Below, one piece after another: positions 31,371-42,712 of a stretch of 64,000 nucleotides of DNA. The DNA is taken from assembly GCA_035772785.1 (NCBI GenBank), contig JAOCPU010000019.1, forward strand, positions 62,001-126,000, read 5' to 3'. The translations under genes and the position numbers were made by a program. Origin of the DNA: Phlebiopsis flavidoalba (lineage: Eukaryota; Basidiomycota; Agaricomycetes; Polyporales; Phanerochaetaceae). Each line of letters begins with the position of its first letter. The stretch's first letter is position 1. A model generated the notes under the pieces. The model made no database searches. It was not told the origin of the DNA and saw only the letters and a list, made by a program, of their open reading frames with translations.

Positions 31371-33157
31371 TGGAGGAGTGGCTTGCGCGTTTTGATGGCA
31401 TTGGCTACCTGCCAGGGAGAAATGCTTTATACCACAGTGAATCGCGTCTAACTATGGCAATGGTTAACTGTGGTCAATGAACAAGATCAACTTGAACATT
31501 CAAGGCTATACAATTTCAATCTCAAAGAATGTCAGAGGAGATATCACCGCATTACTACACAGATAATTCAGTGCCGGCCCCTATGGTAACTATCCGGCTG
31601 CCATAAAGGACACACTGGTGTCGTTTTAATCGCGCAATGCGCATATTACCACTCCCACCTTCATTGCCGATCAAGAACGCGATGCGATTAAATGAGAGGG
31701 GCTCTGATAGCGCACCTGCAATCTATAGTAGGTAGCAGAAGCCTTTGTGGCTATGTACTGTTGGTTGTTACTCCCGGGAGCCATGTAGTAATGACGGAAC
31801 GCGTTGACTCGTGGGAGCCATAGGCGTCTCCTCCACCCCGCCTGTTATAGTAAAATCTTTACTTGGGACTAGATGAAAGTAAACGGTTCGAAGACAGGTT
31901 TTATGGTGCACCTAGTATGTCGATGATGGCCCGTGTGCAAGGCACATTCGATTAAATCCTTGTACAAATTAGATCTTGATAGATGTTTGAGCGTGAGTGG
32001 TGCTAGTAGTAGAGCCGCTTTTTTGGAAACTTCAGACTCAATCTCTCAAATTAAGTTGTATCAAGTCAAATTAATTTGTCATGGTATCTGACAGCTAATT
32101 GAAGTTTAAACCGTAGTGTGATATAAAATTGTCGTCAAAGTCTATCATGCGCCGCCTCCACCGTCTGTTGGGATAATAGAATTGCACTTATGCTCATCAT
32201 CGAGGAATTGCTAGGTCCGGCCGAAATCTGATTGGAAGTACGTTCAATGTTCTGGTACACTCTTGCTAATACTGCAGCGACATTTTACGCAAGTACGAAA
32301 TGTCCCTGGTCAAGCCGTCAATGCATCAATCTCAGAATAATTGGTAAGACCAACGGTAGTAGTCTACTCGCAAAGATAGTACGTGTGATAACTCCGAGCA
32401 GAAAGTAGATAACAAAAACTTTGATCACTGAGCGAAACACAAGACTGCGTTGAGTAAGTCTTTAGTGAAGTCATGAGGTGGTCCTTGTATGTCTTACCTA
32501 TAGCCACCGCGACTCAAGTGTGGTACGCCGTCAAAGTCTATCCAATATCTGTCAAAACAAGGCTGTGTTGGGCAACCTATGAAAGATAAATTGAACAGAC
32601 CAGTCGTGACTGCAATGAGCTGTCCAAATTACCCTTTGCATGGATCTGAAATCGACACTGACACATGTTGATTTGTCATCTGATAGTCGTTATAAATTTC
32701 GTTGTGCGACAAAAGATTTGGCTTCTGACTTTTACGAAGGCGAGCGTGCATGCTATGAGACTGGCTTAAACGCGAGCTGGTCGAATGAATATCAGTACCC
32801 AACAAAAATGCTGTGAATTTGGCTCAGCTTCAAGGAATTAGCCAACCAAGGTAATCCGTACTAGTAAGGCTTTTCGATTAAAAAAAACACAAGTGAGCCA
32901 AAGGAAACCAGGGCTTACAGTCAGTGTATTTATCCGGCAGAACTCGCTGTGGCACCGAGACACTACTAAACATGTACACTTGATGAGCCCCATGTGGTTC
33001 CGTCCCCTTTGAAACTCTGCGGAAATGAGTATGTCACGAAATCTCGACACCACTGACCAGTTCTCAATCGAGTTGTTTGTGCAAATAAGTACAGGGACAC
33101 GAAACCACACAGTAATACAAAGTATTTTGGGCTTAGCCAAGGCTTAGCTCAGAGAAA
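31371..33157. other. AT-rich, gene-empty region
   Basis: No open frame above about 60 codons with coding character, except a minus frame at 33140-32838 of unknown meaning. There are many stops in all frames. No transposon ends, reverse-transcriptase or transposase motifs were seen. It could be decayed repeat DNA left of the 33-kb gene. Confidence 0.45.
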
Positions 33158-34907
33158 CTACCGGCCATATTTCCATACAGCGAATCCAATCGCACACCCA
33201 TTACCGCCGTCTGGATCATCCATGAGGCAGCGTCGGTAACAAAAAAATCTGGCAAATATTTCCCTCGCTCCAAGGGTCCCGTAACTATTCTCTGAGATTC
33301 GCATCGCTATCTTCGATTCGATTGGTGGAAAACCAATCATGATAACACTCTTTTCGGCCCTCGTGGCCGCCTTTGTTCTCGTCGAACAGTCGTAAGCGCA
33401 CGGCACGAATATCTTGACAATGTTCGAGGCGTTCTCCGTCGGGCATGACCAAAAGTCTTTCAGAGAGCCGGGGTCATCTCTGCGGTGATTTCTCTTCAGC
33501 CAGTCCTCGTATCTATATTCAGGAGATGGCGTCCGATGTCCAGTCATGTCGCGGGACTCTGATAGATATTCCAGGATATAAGGCGCATGAGCTCGAGAGG
33601 ATCCAGTAGCGGCACCTAAATTGATATAGGACTAGGAACGGGTCAGATAACCTGGTGAATCCTCGAAGAGGGCGGCACATACCGTTGGCAGATTCGCACA
33701 CATGTCGCTCTGCACCGTAGCCCTCGACCTTGGTTGGAAGACATGAGGAGCTGGGACATCGATGGGATTGGCTGTAACGGTCGTGGGAGGCACGCGAGTA
33801 TCGACGGACTGGCTGGAGGATCCCTGGGGATCGCGCTTGCGAGCGGCTAGAGGCTATTTCAGGGCTCCCGCCAGATGGGCTCACGTGCTTTGGAAGGGTT
33901 TCCACAAGCGGAGAAAGCGCAAGCAGCAGTATCAGGATTGGTGGGCGAGGAGCAAGGAGCATCAGGATTGTTTGGGCGAGGAGCAAGGAGAATCAGGATT
34001 GTTGGGCGAGGAGCAAGGAGAATCAGGATTGTTGGGCGAGGAGCAAGGAGCATCAGGACTGTTGGGGGAGGAGCAACGAGTATCAGGACTCTTGGGCGGG
34101 AAGCAAGGAGGATATCTCGACGGGGTGGAGTTCGGGTGAGCAGATGGAAGGCACCGCCCCGTGCCATCATCAGAGATACTAGCACGCGTGACAAAAGGCT
34201 CGATAGCTCACATGCTGCTCGTTCTGGTTAGACGACCTTGTAGGCAGGGACGGGCGATATTGCCGTCCAAATGAGCCAGTGGCCGGAGTTTGCGTAGCTG
34301 GCGCTTTGGATGGTCCAGCGCGATTGGTGCCAGATCGAGCATTATCAGACTGTCTTTCGCGTCGTGCTCGGTTGCGGATACCGTTGTGTACCCAGTCATA
34401 GGATTGGGAGTGTCAGTGAGATCTGCATTGGTCGGTGGTGCGAAACGAGGGGAAGAATCAATCGGCAAGCCGTCTTTGTCGAATAGGGAGGAGTAGCGAG
34501 GAGGACTGTCCTCTGGCTCTTCAAGATTGTTCATCGGCGGATTTTGAGCCTGTATGCAGCATGAGTACACCATGAAGGTCGTGCGAGAGCTTTGAAATTA
34601 CCAGAGGGGAAATCGACAGAAGCTGGCTTTGAGAGATATACTCCTTCAACGCATTCACAGCCGCCGCTAGGTCGTGGCTCTCAGCGACGATCGTTCGATG
34701 CTTGATCTCGTCCGTAATCCCCATACAAACCCGGCTTCCGACGAGAGAGGAGTAGGTGATTCGAATGAATTTCCTTTGGGTAGACTGCGGTTTATTGCTG
34801 GTAGCGTTATCGTCAGAACGTAGTAGTCGGGTCTCGATCTCCTTAAGTCGACAAGATCGTGACACGGTCGTGGCAATGAGCGAGGTCGTGAGTTCTGCCT
34901 TCCTCAA
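33158..34907 (-). CDS. Hypothetical protein with Pro/Asp/Ser repeats
   Basis: Not recognised. From 34907: MRKAELTTSLIATTVSRSC, a segment DLAAAVNALKEYISQSQLLS, an intron (GTAATTTC...CTACAG-like), then a disordered exon with EPEDSPPRYSSLFDKDGLPI and NPMTGYTTVSATEHDAKDSL. After another intron the 30-nt repeat array is read as NNPDSPCSSP units, followed by PTNPDTAACAFSACGNPSK. Further down are Arg/Ser-rich pieces and a clean 129-residue stretch, MTGHRTPSPEYRYEDWLKRN ... ending FAVWKYGR at 33158. Frame changes join these parts, including a 31-nt unit inside the array. The minus strand is preferred because the flanking frames fit it, but the array is open on both strands. Function unknown. Confidence 0.4.
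33931..34111. repeat. 30-nt tandem repeat, six units
   Basis: Units start ATCAGGATTG or ATCAGGACTG and end GAGCAAGGAG plus one base. Boundaries are 33931, 33961, 33992, 34022, 34052 and 34082. Unit 2 has 31 nt (an extra T), which breaks the frame. Units 5 and 6 are the most diverged. Because 30 is a multiple of three, the plus strand reads GLLGEEQGES repeats and the minus strand NNPDSPCSSP repeats. Confidence 0.93.
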
Positions 34908-35701
34908 ACTTCTTGCATGTTGTTATGCGGAGATTCTTCTGAGGTACCCAACGCTATGGTGTCCAGGTAAGTAGGTGTTACCAGTGATTTACATGATAAA
35001 ATTTGCACAACGCACCTGGCCACCTGGCAAAGACGACTTGTCCCGGATCAAGTATTCGAGTTTCCACAGAGCTTCGAGCAGGGAGGATGCCTCTCTTTGA
35101 AGACTGGGACGATTACGTCGCAGTAGTGACGGCCCGTGTTTTCACCCGCCACTTTCCAGATGTTGCGTCGCCACTGACACCAGGTAAATTCTAGAGTGAG
35201 ATAAAACACGGTCGTCGAATTCTACCCGCGACGCCTGCTGCACACCTTTGCCGTCCAGATCTCCCTCAAACTAGAGCAACTTGACAGGATCGACGAGGTG
35301 ATGACTGAACCCACAGACTCGCCTTGAGCAGCGGCCAGACTCGAGGAGGTCGTAGCAAATGGTGCGCCACCGAAAGTCCTCCAGCGAGGACATGGCGTCT
35401 TACAAAGATTATGGTGGTGGAACAGAGAGGGCGTGGTGGTGAACCTGGGGCGCAGTCTGAACCAGTGTCCTAGGAAGGCTTTTACCTAGCTCTGTCACGT
35501 TCGACAAGCGTGAGATGAACCTTGTTTCAATGTGCGATCAAGTCACTCAGCTTCGGATTGGTTTTTGGTGCATTCATTCACGTACAACATCATTCGCAAG
35601 AACCTCTGACATTGGATAGCGCAATAGTACAGGGCGTACGCCCTTCATGTTAGTTTTGACCGAGTTTTTAACTCAGCATCGGCCCTGGAGACAAAAGCGG
35701 C
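34908..35701. other. Region with one short unexplained coding-like stretch
   Basis: On the plus strand RMPLFEDWDDYVAVVTARVF (near 35090-35150) and, after GGTAAATTCTAG, VVEFYPRRLLHTFAVQISLK with LEQLDRIDEV (35212-35300) look like fragments of one protein. No family is recognised and no start or stop can be set. The rest is non-coding as far as I can see. Confidence 0.3.
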
Positions 35702-36639
35702 TTACGCGCCTCGCGTGTTTGATCGCCTATAGATCCACATCCAAATTTGGCAGGTGTCGTGGTTCGCATCACTCCGCTCTGCACAAGTCTTAGCAGCGAG
35801 AATGTGAAGCAATGTCTGAGCTGTGGCGACGATCAAAGAAGGAAATATGGCGGTAATGTTTAGGTCAATCGTGCGAGACCGGTTTCTACAAATACAACAT
35901 GCATGCAAGAGTAACGCGCACAGCGGTTCAAGTTCTCCTAGGTTAAACGTGCTCGATCTGAACCCGTCATACCGACCAGTTGTGCATGTAAGCAGTGGTA
36001 ATGACAATGAAAGGGGCAACAAGGAGCCAGAGCATTGATTCTCGCACTTTGGCATTCGTCTTACTCAGGATTCACCACGCACTGCTTGCTGGATGGCGGG
36101 AGGAGGCAGCATGCCGGAGGCAGTAAATATCGACGGCAGAAAGATTTACGGAGATCGCGTCGTAAGGTGCGATCCTTCGTGCCATTTGATTTTGATTTTC
36201 CTGGTAGCCGGTCGATTGCACTGGGTGTTCAGGGCCGAAACTGGGCTTAGTTGGGCGGATGACGTGCTATTCGAAGTGGAAAGCCAGGGGGCCGGCGACG
36301 GCGCGATTTCCAGTCGGCGGCGCGACCGCGCCGGATGGCGGCATGAGGCAAAATGTGAAGGGTCAGACTTGAATGACTGGAGCGTAGGTAGACATGTTTG
36401 ACGAGACTGAAAAGAGGCAATAAAGCGTTCCCGGGAGCATTTTCGGGAAGGGGATGCAGATGATGAGGTCGATGGGTGCTGTGCACCGGACGCCGATTGG
36501 GCGGACAATCTGACAGTGCCCAGCGGCTTTCGTCAGGAGGGATAAACGAAGTCTTAGGGAATAGGGGAGCGGCGACGGAAGCAGGGCGGCAGGAGAAGCA
36601 GTCCAGAAAATGTTGCGGGCAGGGCCTCAGGGGACTCAT
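35702..36639 (-). CDS. Hypothetical Ser/Arg-rich protein with possible TM segment (weak)
   Basis: Minus-strand frames from 36639 are rich in Ser, Arg and Pro (PSTSSSASPSRKCSRERFIA; APWLSTSNSTSSAQLSPVSA), then KIKIKWHEGSHLTT. Downstream a hydrophobic run ESMLWLLVAPFIVITTAYMH (about nt 36030-35975) could be a membrane helix. The pieces are in different frames and no intron chain is certain. Low confidence that this is one gene, or a gene at all. Confidence 0.25.
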
Positions 36640-37948
36640 TTACGGATGGCATGTCATGCTACGCGGTATTACGGCGTGAGTTATCAATGTCGGTGTGTCC
36701 TCTTGCTACCTCCACACCACAGTCCGAGTCCGTTGCGGGGGGGCCGAGAGAGTGTGATTTGATGGGTGTGGGATGCCGAGATGGGTCTACGAAAGAGTTC
36801 CCCCCGGAGATCCTTTAAGAGCGTGTCAGCTTACAAAAGTTGCGGTGTCGATAATGGTGTGTATGTACCTTCGGAAACTGCGCTATCGGAGCTCTCGACA
36901 ACACGAGCAAGATCTGGACTCATTGTTCAAGCACGAGTCGCAAGATACGATCGTACGATGGCTGTGGCTTGCACGTGAAGAAGGTAAGGATTTCGGATCC
37001 AAGCCCCCGTGAGGAAGACTGCATGCAGTCAGCAATGTTGCTCGACGACTGAGAATCCCAAATTTGACCTGCCTTTGGGGCGGGCACAGAATCGTTGTTA
37101 TCGGCGTCTATCATACGGTTAGAATGACTAGCAGTAATGTGTACGACATGACTTACCATTGCAAGCATGAAGCCGAATCGCGTTGTTTGAGCGATACGCG
37201 TGCTCCAACAACGAGCGTGGAAGGTTCGTGAGACGTCCGTGGGCACAGTCTATCGACACCATCTCTGCACGAGCTTGGGAACACAATGAGTGTGCAAGCA
37301 AAAGTTGAGGTCAATGATTGACACCGGTGCGACGATGATAGCGATGTAGTGTGGCAAAGGCAATAGAAAAAAGCGGGATCCCTGCCTGCTCTACAGAATG
37401 ATCGGAATTCGATCCGGGGTTTTTTGGTGCGACTTTTACGATCCGTGACCACGGCGGGATAGCTAGGCCGAGGCAGACATGTACTGTTTTGGAAGGGAAA
37501 ACAAGTCAACGGCGTAGCTGGGCGGTGCGTCGTCCAGGTGTGACAAACCGATGTCATGACGCTGAGAAGACCTCGAGCGTATGTCCCAGATGGGGCGGCC
37601 CGGATTTTGCTAAAAAAAAGTCGAGTTAAGTATGTGACTATGGTGTTCGTGGGGGAAGTAATTTCAACGTGTGTGTACCGGGAATACTTTAGACGAGGGA
37701 GACGACGCTGGTCGCTGCAACTCAGTCTTCTCCGAGCCTTTGAGATGCGCTTCTAGGGCGGAAATCGCGACCGCGACGACGGGACTCTCGATGGAGATTG
37801 TATTCTGTTTCTCCGAGGTGATGTCTTTGATCATCCAAGTCAACGCCCAGCGGCTGAACGGATGTATGAGATGCTGATTGAGTCCAGTCTGCGCGAGTTA
37901 TGGGTCGTAGACTTGACGCAATGTCATGAAGTAGAGTCTGCAGAGGCT
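36640..37948. other. Unresolved region
   Basis: Several open frames of 60-130 codons on both strands, none with recognisable motifs or consistent composition. Minus 37557-37153 (TSVCHTWTTHRPATPLTCFP) and minus 37961-37722 are the longest. They may belong to a broken gene together with 37949-38344. Confidence 0.3.
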
Positions 37949-38344
37949 TCACGTCAAACAAGTCGTGGCGATAGTGACATTCGACATCGCGTCGGCAGTA
38001 TCCGAATTCGAAGTTCCTGCAGGCTGTGGCCGCGGGTTCGCCTCTCCTCCCACGGGACCTATAGTTTGAGTAGGTACAATGCGCGGTTTATAAGGGGTAG
38101 GAACGAACCAAAGCAACGAATCCAAAGGTTTGTAGCTCGAGTTTTCTTCAACGGCATCCATCAACGAAGTCGCCTCAGCTTCCCTCGGATATGCTGGCTG
38201 AGTCGTGATATTCCACCCATCTCCCTGCAAGGTTGCTCGCCCTCCATCGCTCAGCGTCACCGTTTTCCAAAGTCGCTGCGTCCCGGGGAGCCGCTTTGAT
38301 GACATATTCCAGAGTAAGGAAGGTACGAACGTGTAGTAGGCCAT
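37949..38344 (-). CDS. Hypothetical protein (weak candidate)
   Basis: A 131-residue open frame starting MAYYTFVPSLLWNMSSKRLP, continuing TVTLSDGGRATLQGDGWNIT and ending among Pro/Ser residues (NPRPQPAGTSNSDTADAMS). NIT and NSS are possible glycosylation sites, but no signal peptide is clear. The plus strand over the same DNA is also open, so strand choice rests on composition alone. Confidence 0.3.
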   Translation of the reverse strand: MAYYTFVPSLLWNMSSKRLPGTQRLWKTVTLSDGGRATLQGDGWNITTQPAYPREAEATSLMDAVEENSSYKPLDSLLWFVPTPYKPRIVPTQTIGPVGGEANPRPQPAGTSNSDTADAMSNVTIATTCLT

Positions 38345-39511
38345 TGTGTCGAGAGCTGAGGCCCGCGGGGTCGAGGTGACCTACAAGTTGATGGGAGTCG
38401 CTCGGGGGTCGACCAGGGTGTGACTAGAATGCCAGTGGTGCTCCATGCAAGGACCCTCCGCTAAGGGCAGGCACATTGAGCGCCGCATAGAAGTGTGGCC
38501 CGTTTTGGCCCGACTGGCATGGCTGGAGGTTTATGTTTGTGGTTGGTGGCCTGTAGGCTGGGTGGTGGTGGTTATGGTGGTGTCGTGCGGGTTGAAAAAC
38601 AAGCTGGAAACTGCTGGAAACACGTACGATGTAAAACTAGACTTCGTGCGCGGGAAATCGCTGTACATGGAAAGTACATGTCCACTTTGAGAATCACATA
38701 CATCGCTTGGAAGAGACACGAGATGGTCATGATACCTCCACGCACTCACGGTGAGCTTTAATATATGCAAATCGAATCCATCACAACAATATCGACTTAC
38801 CACCACTTACACCACGTCTAGTTGACTCCGACCGTAGAGATACAACAAGTACTAGTGCCAGCATTTGGCAACGACACATTTTCCTGATGACACAGTTCAT
38901 ACACTCGATCTGAGCGGCTGGTTGATTGACACTTTTATCAGTTGTGTTTTATCACGGATAGCTTCTGGGTTTACGTGCGTAGCCTACCGATTGAACTACC
39001 CAAACTCATCACAAACCTCTTGGAGGCGGCGGTTGCGAAGACGGCTATGAGGCGTCCTAGCACCGCGATCGATCGGGTGTGATGCGCCATCAAGAGATTC
39101 CTAATGGCCCTACTATCGCAAGCTCCTCGGACGTCAGAGATTAAAACATTATGTACGAAGTCGCTGCAAAATCAGTAATCAAATGCGAGCCTCGCAACAA
39201 GCAGTGATAGTATCAAAAACGAGAACTGCTGCATTATGACACAAATTTAAAACCTGCGACGGGGGACTACTCACAAAATAACTCTATTTGAACAATCGGG
39301 AAGCGGAGGAAGCGGTACACGAACAACTCGAAGGGTGGATAATCCTAAACACTGGCACTTGTTACGTTTGCCAACAGAGAAAACATCTATCTACGAAGGA
39401 CGTTCAATGCGAGGATATTAGTATCCCAAAACCATTCTAAGGGCCCAACGTATAACATAAGAAGAGGAGGTACCCAACTGAGAATACTGAGTCGCAATGA
39501 CATAGAAAAAA
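38345..39511. other. Gene-empty AT-rich region
   Basis: No supported feature. Frames are short and inconsistent. A G/T-rich patch at 38530-38590 gives low-complexity Trp/Val/Gly frames only. Confidence 0.4.
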
Positions 39512-40218
39512 TCACAGAAAGAGCTCCTTGGGCAATGATCCAATAAACACCCAACGTGATTGGGGGCCGTCCGGAATAATCCCAGTCAATACCAATGAGA
39601 AAAAGGCAACGATGTGTTTATAGGGAAGACAAAGGCAGTAAGCGCAGCAATGAATGAACGACCAAAGCAGGGTCGAGGAAAGTACGCTCTTCATCGCAGA
39701 CAAGACCATTGTGGCGAGCCAAGATGGTGTTTCTCGAAGATGACTCCTCACCGAAAAGCGCGATGGTCTGTAGCTGCAATCAAACGCGCACATCACTACT
39801 ACGAGTACCACCCAGCATACGGCCGGGTGCCGCTCTCTGGATCGTGGCGCATCGGGAGTGAAATGCATGGGCAGCTCGTGGGGCTGCGGGCTGGGTGCTG
39901 CGTTGGGCGGGGCTTGCCGCTCATGGGTGGGGGTTGATCCGTAGCTGCGCGGCTGCCCCATGAACACCGCACCGCTACCATGAGGCAGAATGAAACACCT
40001 GCGGAGAGTGGTGGGTGTTGAGTATGCCTTTGTTGGATTTGGGTTCGTCGACCAACTGTGGTTTCTCTGTAGGATGGGGGGCTTCCTGTGGCTAGTAGGA
40101 GATCCCAAAATGGTGAGTGTAACCGAACCACCACTCCTTCAATCGCAAGATACTTACACACGGGTTGCCCGAGATGGTCGATTATAGCCCGCGCTGCGTG
40201 GCTGGGGGTTGGACGCAC
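39512..40218 (-). CDS. Hypothetical membrane protein (weak candidate)
   Basis: Overlapping minus frames. One gives a polar N-part (MGQPRSYGSTPTHERQAPPN, PHELPMHFTPDAPRSRERHP) followed by hydrophobic runs (VCWVVLVVVMCAF; SVLSSTLLWSFIHCCAYCLC; IVAFFSLVLTGIIP) to a stop at 39512. The order polar head then three hydrophobic segments is what a small integral membrane protein would show. No family recognised; frames change near 39830. Confidence 0.35.
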
Positions 40219-40378
40219 TCATTCTCGAGGGGTTGAGAAGTGACCTATGAACGACGCATGGTTTAGATATCGCCGATGTCTATGAGAGATACCCCTACGT
40301 ACAGGACTGTAGTGGTGGTGTGGGGGAGAGACGTTGAAAGTAAGAGGGCAGGCCAGTGCTAACGGCGTCTCTCCCGTT

Positions 40379-41212
40379 TTAAATACGCCGCATGTTGTGC
40401 AGATCAAAACTAGTCAGACGACCCGGATCACCGAGAAAGGGGCGCAACCGGATTGCCGATCCCGGTATACAAATCTGACCAATGCCCTCTTGTCTTCGGG
40501 CAAGGACAGCCTCGCTGACGTATATAAAATGCAAAGCTAGAGGATGTTTAGTCTGACATAGGCACCGGGCGAGCAAGACATACACCGAGACCCCGTCCTT
40601 GTAGAGTTCACAGGGAAAGGGAAAGTTCGTCTCGTGACGAAGTTCGCGGGCATAAGGTCTTGTGATAATACTAAAAAGGGTCAACATACGATGAAGCTTC
40701 AAGAACATGAGGCAGGCGATGAAGACTAGAGTTAAAATGGAAAGCATAAGCGAAGAAAGTATAACCCTGAGATGGGGCAGTGACCAAGAAGACAAGAGCG
40801 TCCATGAACTGCCTCATGTAAACCGGAATCCAACCACACGTAGAATAGCACAGCACATGAAGCAAGCCATGAAGCAGTAGCACCGAATAGCCACAAGCGT
40901 CATCAACCAACCACACGCTGGCATATTGAGCACAAATCCACAAGAACGAGGAAGGGTGCCATATTAGAGCGAGGAGGGTGGTGGCGAACTTCATCCCGCT
41001 ACTGGTGCCGACGAGGTAAAGTAAGGTCGGACAATAGAGGGTAGCAGGCAAGGATCCAGGTGGGGTAAGTGATCAAAGGGCGCACGACGTTGAAGCAGGC
41101 GTGCTCCCAGAGGCACCCGTCGACGATGTAGAGAGCGGCCAGTATACCGTTGGAAGAAGCAGCAAGCTATGAAACGAGGATTCCGGATGAGGCCTTTCCG
41201 AAGGTCCCCCAC
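40379..41212 (-). CDS. Hypothetical multi-pass membrane protein (weak candidate)
   Basis: Minus frames rich in hydrophobic stretches: ATLYCPTLLYLVGTSSGMKF, ATTLLALIWHPSSFLWICAQ, GYSVLLLHGLLHVLCYSTCG, YMRQFMDALVFLVTAPSQGY and, in a second frame, ILSSLMLSILTLVFIACLMF. Upstream at 41130-41080, ILAALYIVDGCLWEHACFNV is another. Together they suggest four to six membrane helices in one broken gene, perhaps continuous with 39512-40218. I cannot name the family. Confidence 0.35.
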
Positions 41213-42712
41213 AGGCTCTTCTGGGGAAGCCGTCTTTCCACTGCGCTGACCGCCTGGTACAGGGTAAACGAAAAGGCGCGCCAGGATAGCTGGGAGTGGG
41301 GGCGGAGGGCGCCCAACGAACGTAGTAGTGCGTATAAAAAAATGACTGAGCGTGACCGGTCCTATCGTGGACCGAAGGGGTAGGCTTGTAGGAAGGGGTC
41401 TGTATAATGTGATGGCATTGAGCCAGTAATCATCAATGATCTTTGCATGAAGTGACTGACCTGACGTGAGCTTCAGCTGATGTTCTAAAGATGCAAAGAC
41501 CTTTTATGTAGTGCCGTTGTCGATGGCAGTACACCGCCTAGTGGAACAGCTGACTGGCTGCGAAGGGCTGATTGCGAAAATGGATGTACCATAAGGGCAT
41601 CGCGGCTGTCCCGGTTGATATAAATCGATGCGTGGAAACTGACGAGCCTCGATGACCGAAACGGGGTCCACAAGTGCCATCGATGCGAGTCATCAGGTCA
41701 ACGAGTTTAATGGCTTGGAAACCCACGTCGGTCTCCGGGGACATGTGCTGCTGAGAGGTTTTTGGCAGATCGTCATGGGGACTTATGGTGTCATTCCTGT
41801 ACATACGTACCTAAGGTGATTGTGCGAGCAATCAATAATTTCATAATAGGTGAAGGTTACACCTACAAGGGGGGATGTTTGGTGATCCTTGCTCGAGTGC
41901 AACGCTCGGAGAGCCACGTTTAGGGTTACCACCCTTCTTCACGACGACATCGTGTAGGGCACTTTTGGAATGGGCCAAGAAGCCGAATCGAGCAGTCCAT
42001 GGTGTCTCTGCGTTCGGACAACGGCTTGTACAGCAGCCCGATAGCGGCGCCATAAACCATGCGAATCTCTAGCGCACCGTCTGTGTAGGCTTCTAGGACA
42101 TCGGATTGGAGTAGAGTGTGGTTGTAGCGACAATTAGCCACGTTTGCAGTCTCCGAAGCGCTTCGTGTTGATACAACATAGTGTACGCGTTCAAGACTTG
42201 CGGGTGAGGACATGGCTACCAACGTTGGGTGGGTGTTAGAAACCGGCGTTGGAGTTGGAGAGCCATGCGACGACGCGGAGCGGATTTTTAACGACTGAGG
42301 TGACATGGTCGTCGCGGTGAAAGAACCACTTTGTATGCAGTTATAAATCAGAGTGTCGCATATGTTTCAAGCTTTTTTGACTGTCAAAATAGCACCGCTC
42401 ATCGCAGTTTGATTCTGGGAATCTGTTCAGCATCGAACTTCGACAGGAACGAATCAAGCAATGGGGGGTAATGGGAGCCATCATCCTACCACCGGCGCTG
42501 CTAGCCGTCGGGTTTTACCGCAAAAGGAAGCGGTATGGCTCGTACTTTGTTAGAAAGAATTTGCAACGGGATATCAGACGACCGATGTGACATTGAGTGG
42601 ATAATGTGACATTGAGGGGGGATAGCGGGAAGAGTGCGCGAGAGAGTTTTGCAATTGTTGCTCTGGCGGGACTGGTTGCGATCGTGGGAATATGATGCGC
42701 CCCGCAAGCGCC
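41213..42712. other. Unresolved region before the RS-rich gene
   Basis: Minus frames 42306-41926 (begins MSPQSLKIRSASSHGSPTPT) and 41804-41538 (HDDLPKTSQQHMSPETDVGF) could be exons of a small unknown gene, but nothing supports joining them. The last 100 nt before 42713 should be the RS-rich gene's promoter. Confidence 0.3.

Noticed and set aside
32700..32830. Possible third remnant of the duplicated membrane gene
   Set aside because: Only about 13 nt (GCTATGAGACTGG) match copy 1; flanking sequence does not align.
33519..34194. Long Leu/Pro frame (LLAPRPTILI repeats) on the minus strand
   Set aside because: It is one of several frames kept open by the 30-nt repeat; another minus frame connects better to the flanking exons.
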